DNA from: CBDCXE01 sp965223725 [NCBI: Nitrospinota bacterium]
GTDB lineage: Bacteria; Nitrospinota_A; UBA7883
Reading direction: 5' to 3'
Length of the DNA: 64,000 nucleotides
Assembly: GCA_965223725.1 (NCBI GenBank)
Contig: CBDCXE010000002.1
Span: 248,001-312,000, forward strand
A program made the translations under genes and the position numbers. The notes under the pieces were generated by a model that saw only the letters and a list, made by a program, of their open reading frames with translations, did no database searches and was not told the origin of the DNA. The first letter of the stretch is position 1. Every line of letters begins with the position of its first letter. Below are positions 63,927 to 64,000 of this stretch, one piece after another.

Positions 63927-64000
63927 TTGAATTAACCTCTAATAGAGTTGGAAATAATTTTATACTTAACGCAAGCTATAGGTGATAAAAGCATTGTAAT

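Overview
The window reads as chromosomal DNA of a Gram-negative, chemotactic, respiring bacterium with moderate GC content. It has a complete Tol-Pal operon, outer-membrane porins, a FadL-type channel, TRAP transport and lipoproteins. Several families (paired DUF507 proteins, GH57/DUF1957 with DUF4912, a gamma-alpha fused 2-oxoacid:ferredoxin oxidoreductase next to succinyl-CoA synthetase) are typical of deep 'deltaproteobacteria-like' phyla such as Desulfobacterota, Nitrospirota or Nitrospinota. The exact lineage cannot be fixed from this sequence alone. No insertion sequence, prophage, integrase or CRISPR array was seen, and nearly all DNA is densely coding with short, often overlapping gene junctions. 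Non-ATG starts (TTG, GTG) are common and several are supported by ribosome binding sites.

Layout. 1-5.6 kb (minus strand): tolQ-tolR-tolA-tolB-pal-cpoB followed by a PpiD/SurA-type foldase cut by the window edge. 5.9-7.0 kb: SCO1 and PCu(A)C copper chaperones. 7.1-12.1 kb: a chemoreceptor, a PHP phosphoesterase, two DUF507 proteins and an SGNH hydrolase. 12.2-16.6 kb: a methyltransferase, an iron alcohol dehydrogenase, an ATP-grasp ligase, an alpha/beta hydrolase and DUF2065. 16.7-17.45 kb: a tRNA-Arg (anticodon GCG) followed by two 86-bp tandem repeats that each end in a copy of the tRNA 3' end, then an AT-rich promoter region. 17.45-22.2 kb: a four-gene chaperone-usher-like surface fibre operon (two secreted subunits, chaperone, usher). 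22.3-25.8 kb: a Wzt-like ABC ATPase and two glycosyltransferases. 25.9-31.6 kb: uvrA, a lipoprotein metalloprotease, and an AraC regulator with a double NTF2-fold protein. 31.7-37.0 kb: sucC-sucD-korA-korB, a clear terminator, then ndk.

37.1-40.3 kb: a porin, a slipin, and a compact three-gene cluster (YHYH peptide, membrane protein, HigA-like antitoxin without toxin). 40.3-43.1 kb: TRAP transporter dctP-dctQ-dctM. 43.3-48.7 kb: FadL-type porin, EamA permease, methyltransferase, sodium:solute symporter, and an ABC ATPase without permease. 48.8-51.0 kb: Hsp20, then a nine-haem membrane-anchored cytochrome c with a small membrane partner. 51.1-54.0 kb: OmpA-like porin, M48 protease, SH3-like protein. 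54.1-58.6 kb: GH57 glucan enzyme with a DUF4912 protein that carries a histone-like tail, then coaE, maf and a lipoprotein. 58.6-63.9 kb: priA, divergent thrC behind a consensus promoter, a DUF4412-like secreted protein and an unknown membrane protein.

The strongest unusual signals are the tRNA-end tandem repeats (recalling the rtT repeats of the Escherichia coli tyrT operon), the divergent chaperone-usher locus, the nonahaem cytochrome pair, and the Lys/Ala-rich tail on the DUF4912 protein. No wholly new multi-gene defence or mobile system could be demonstrated.
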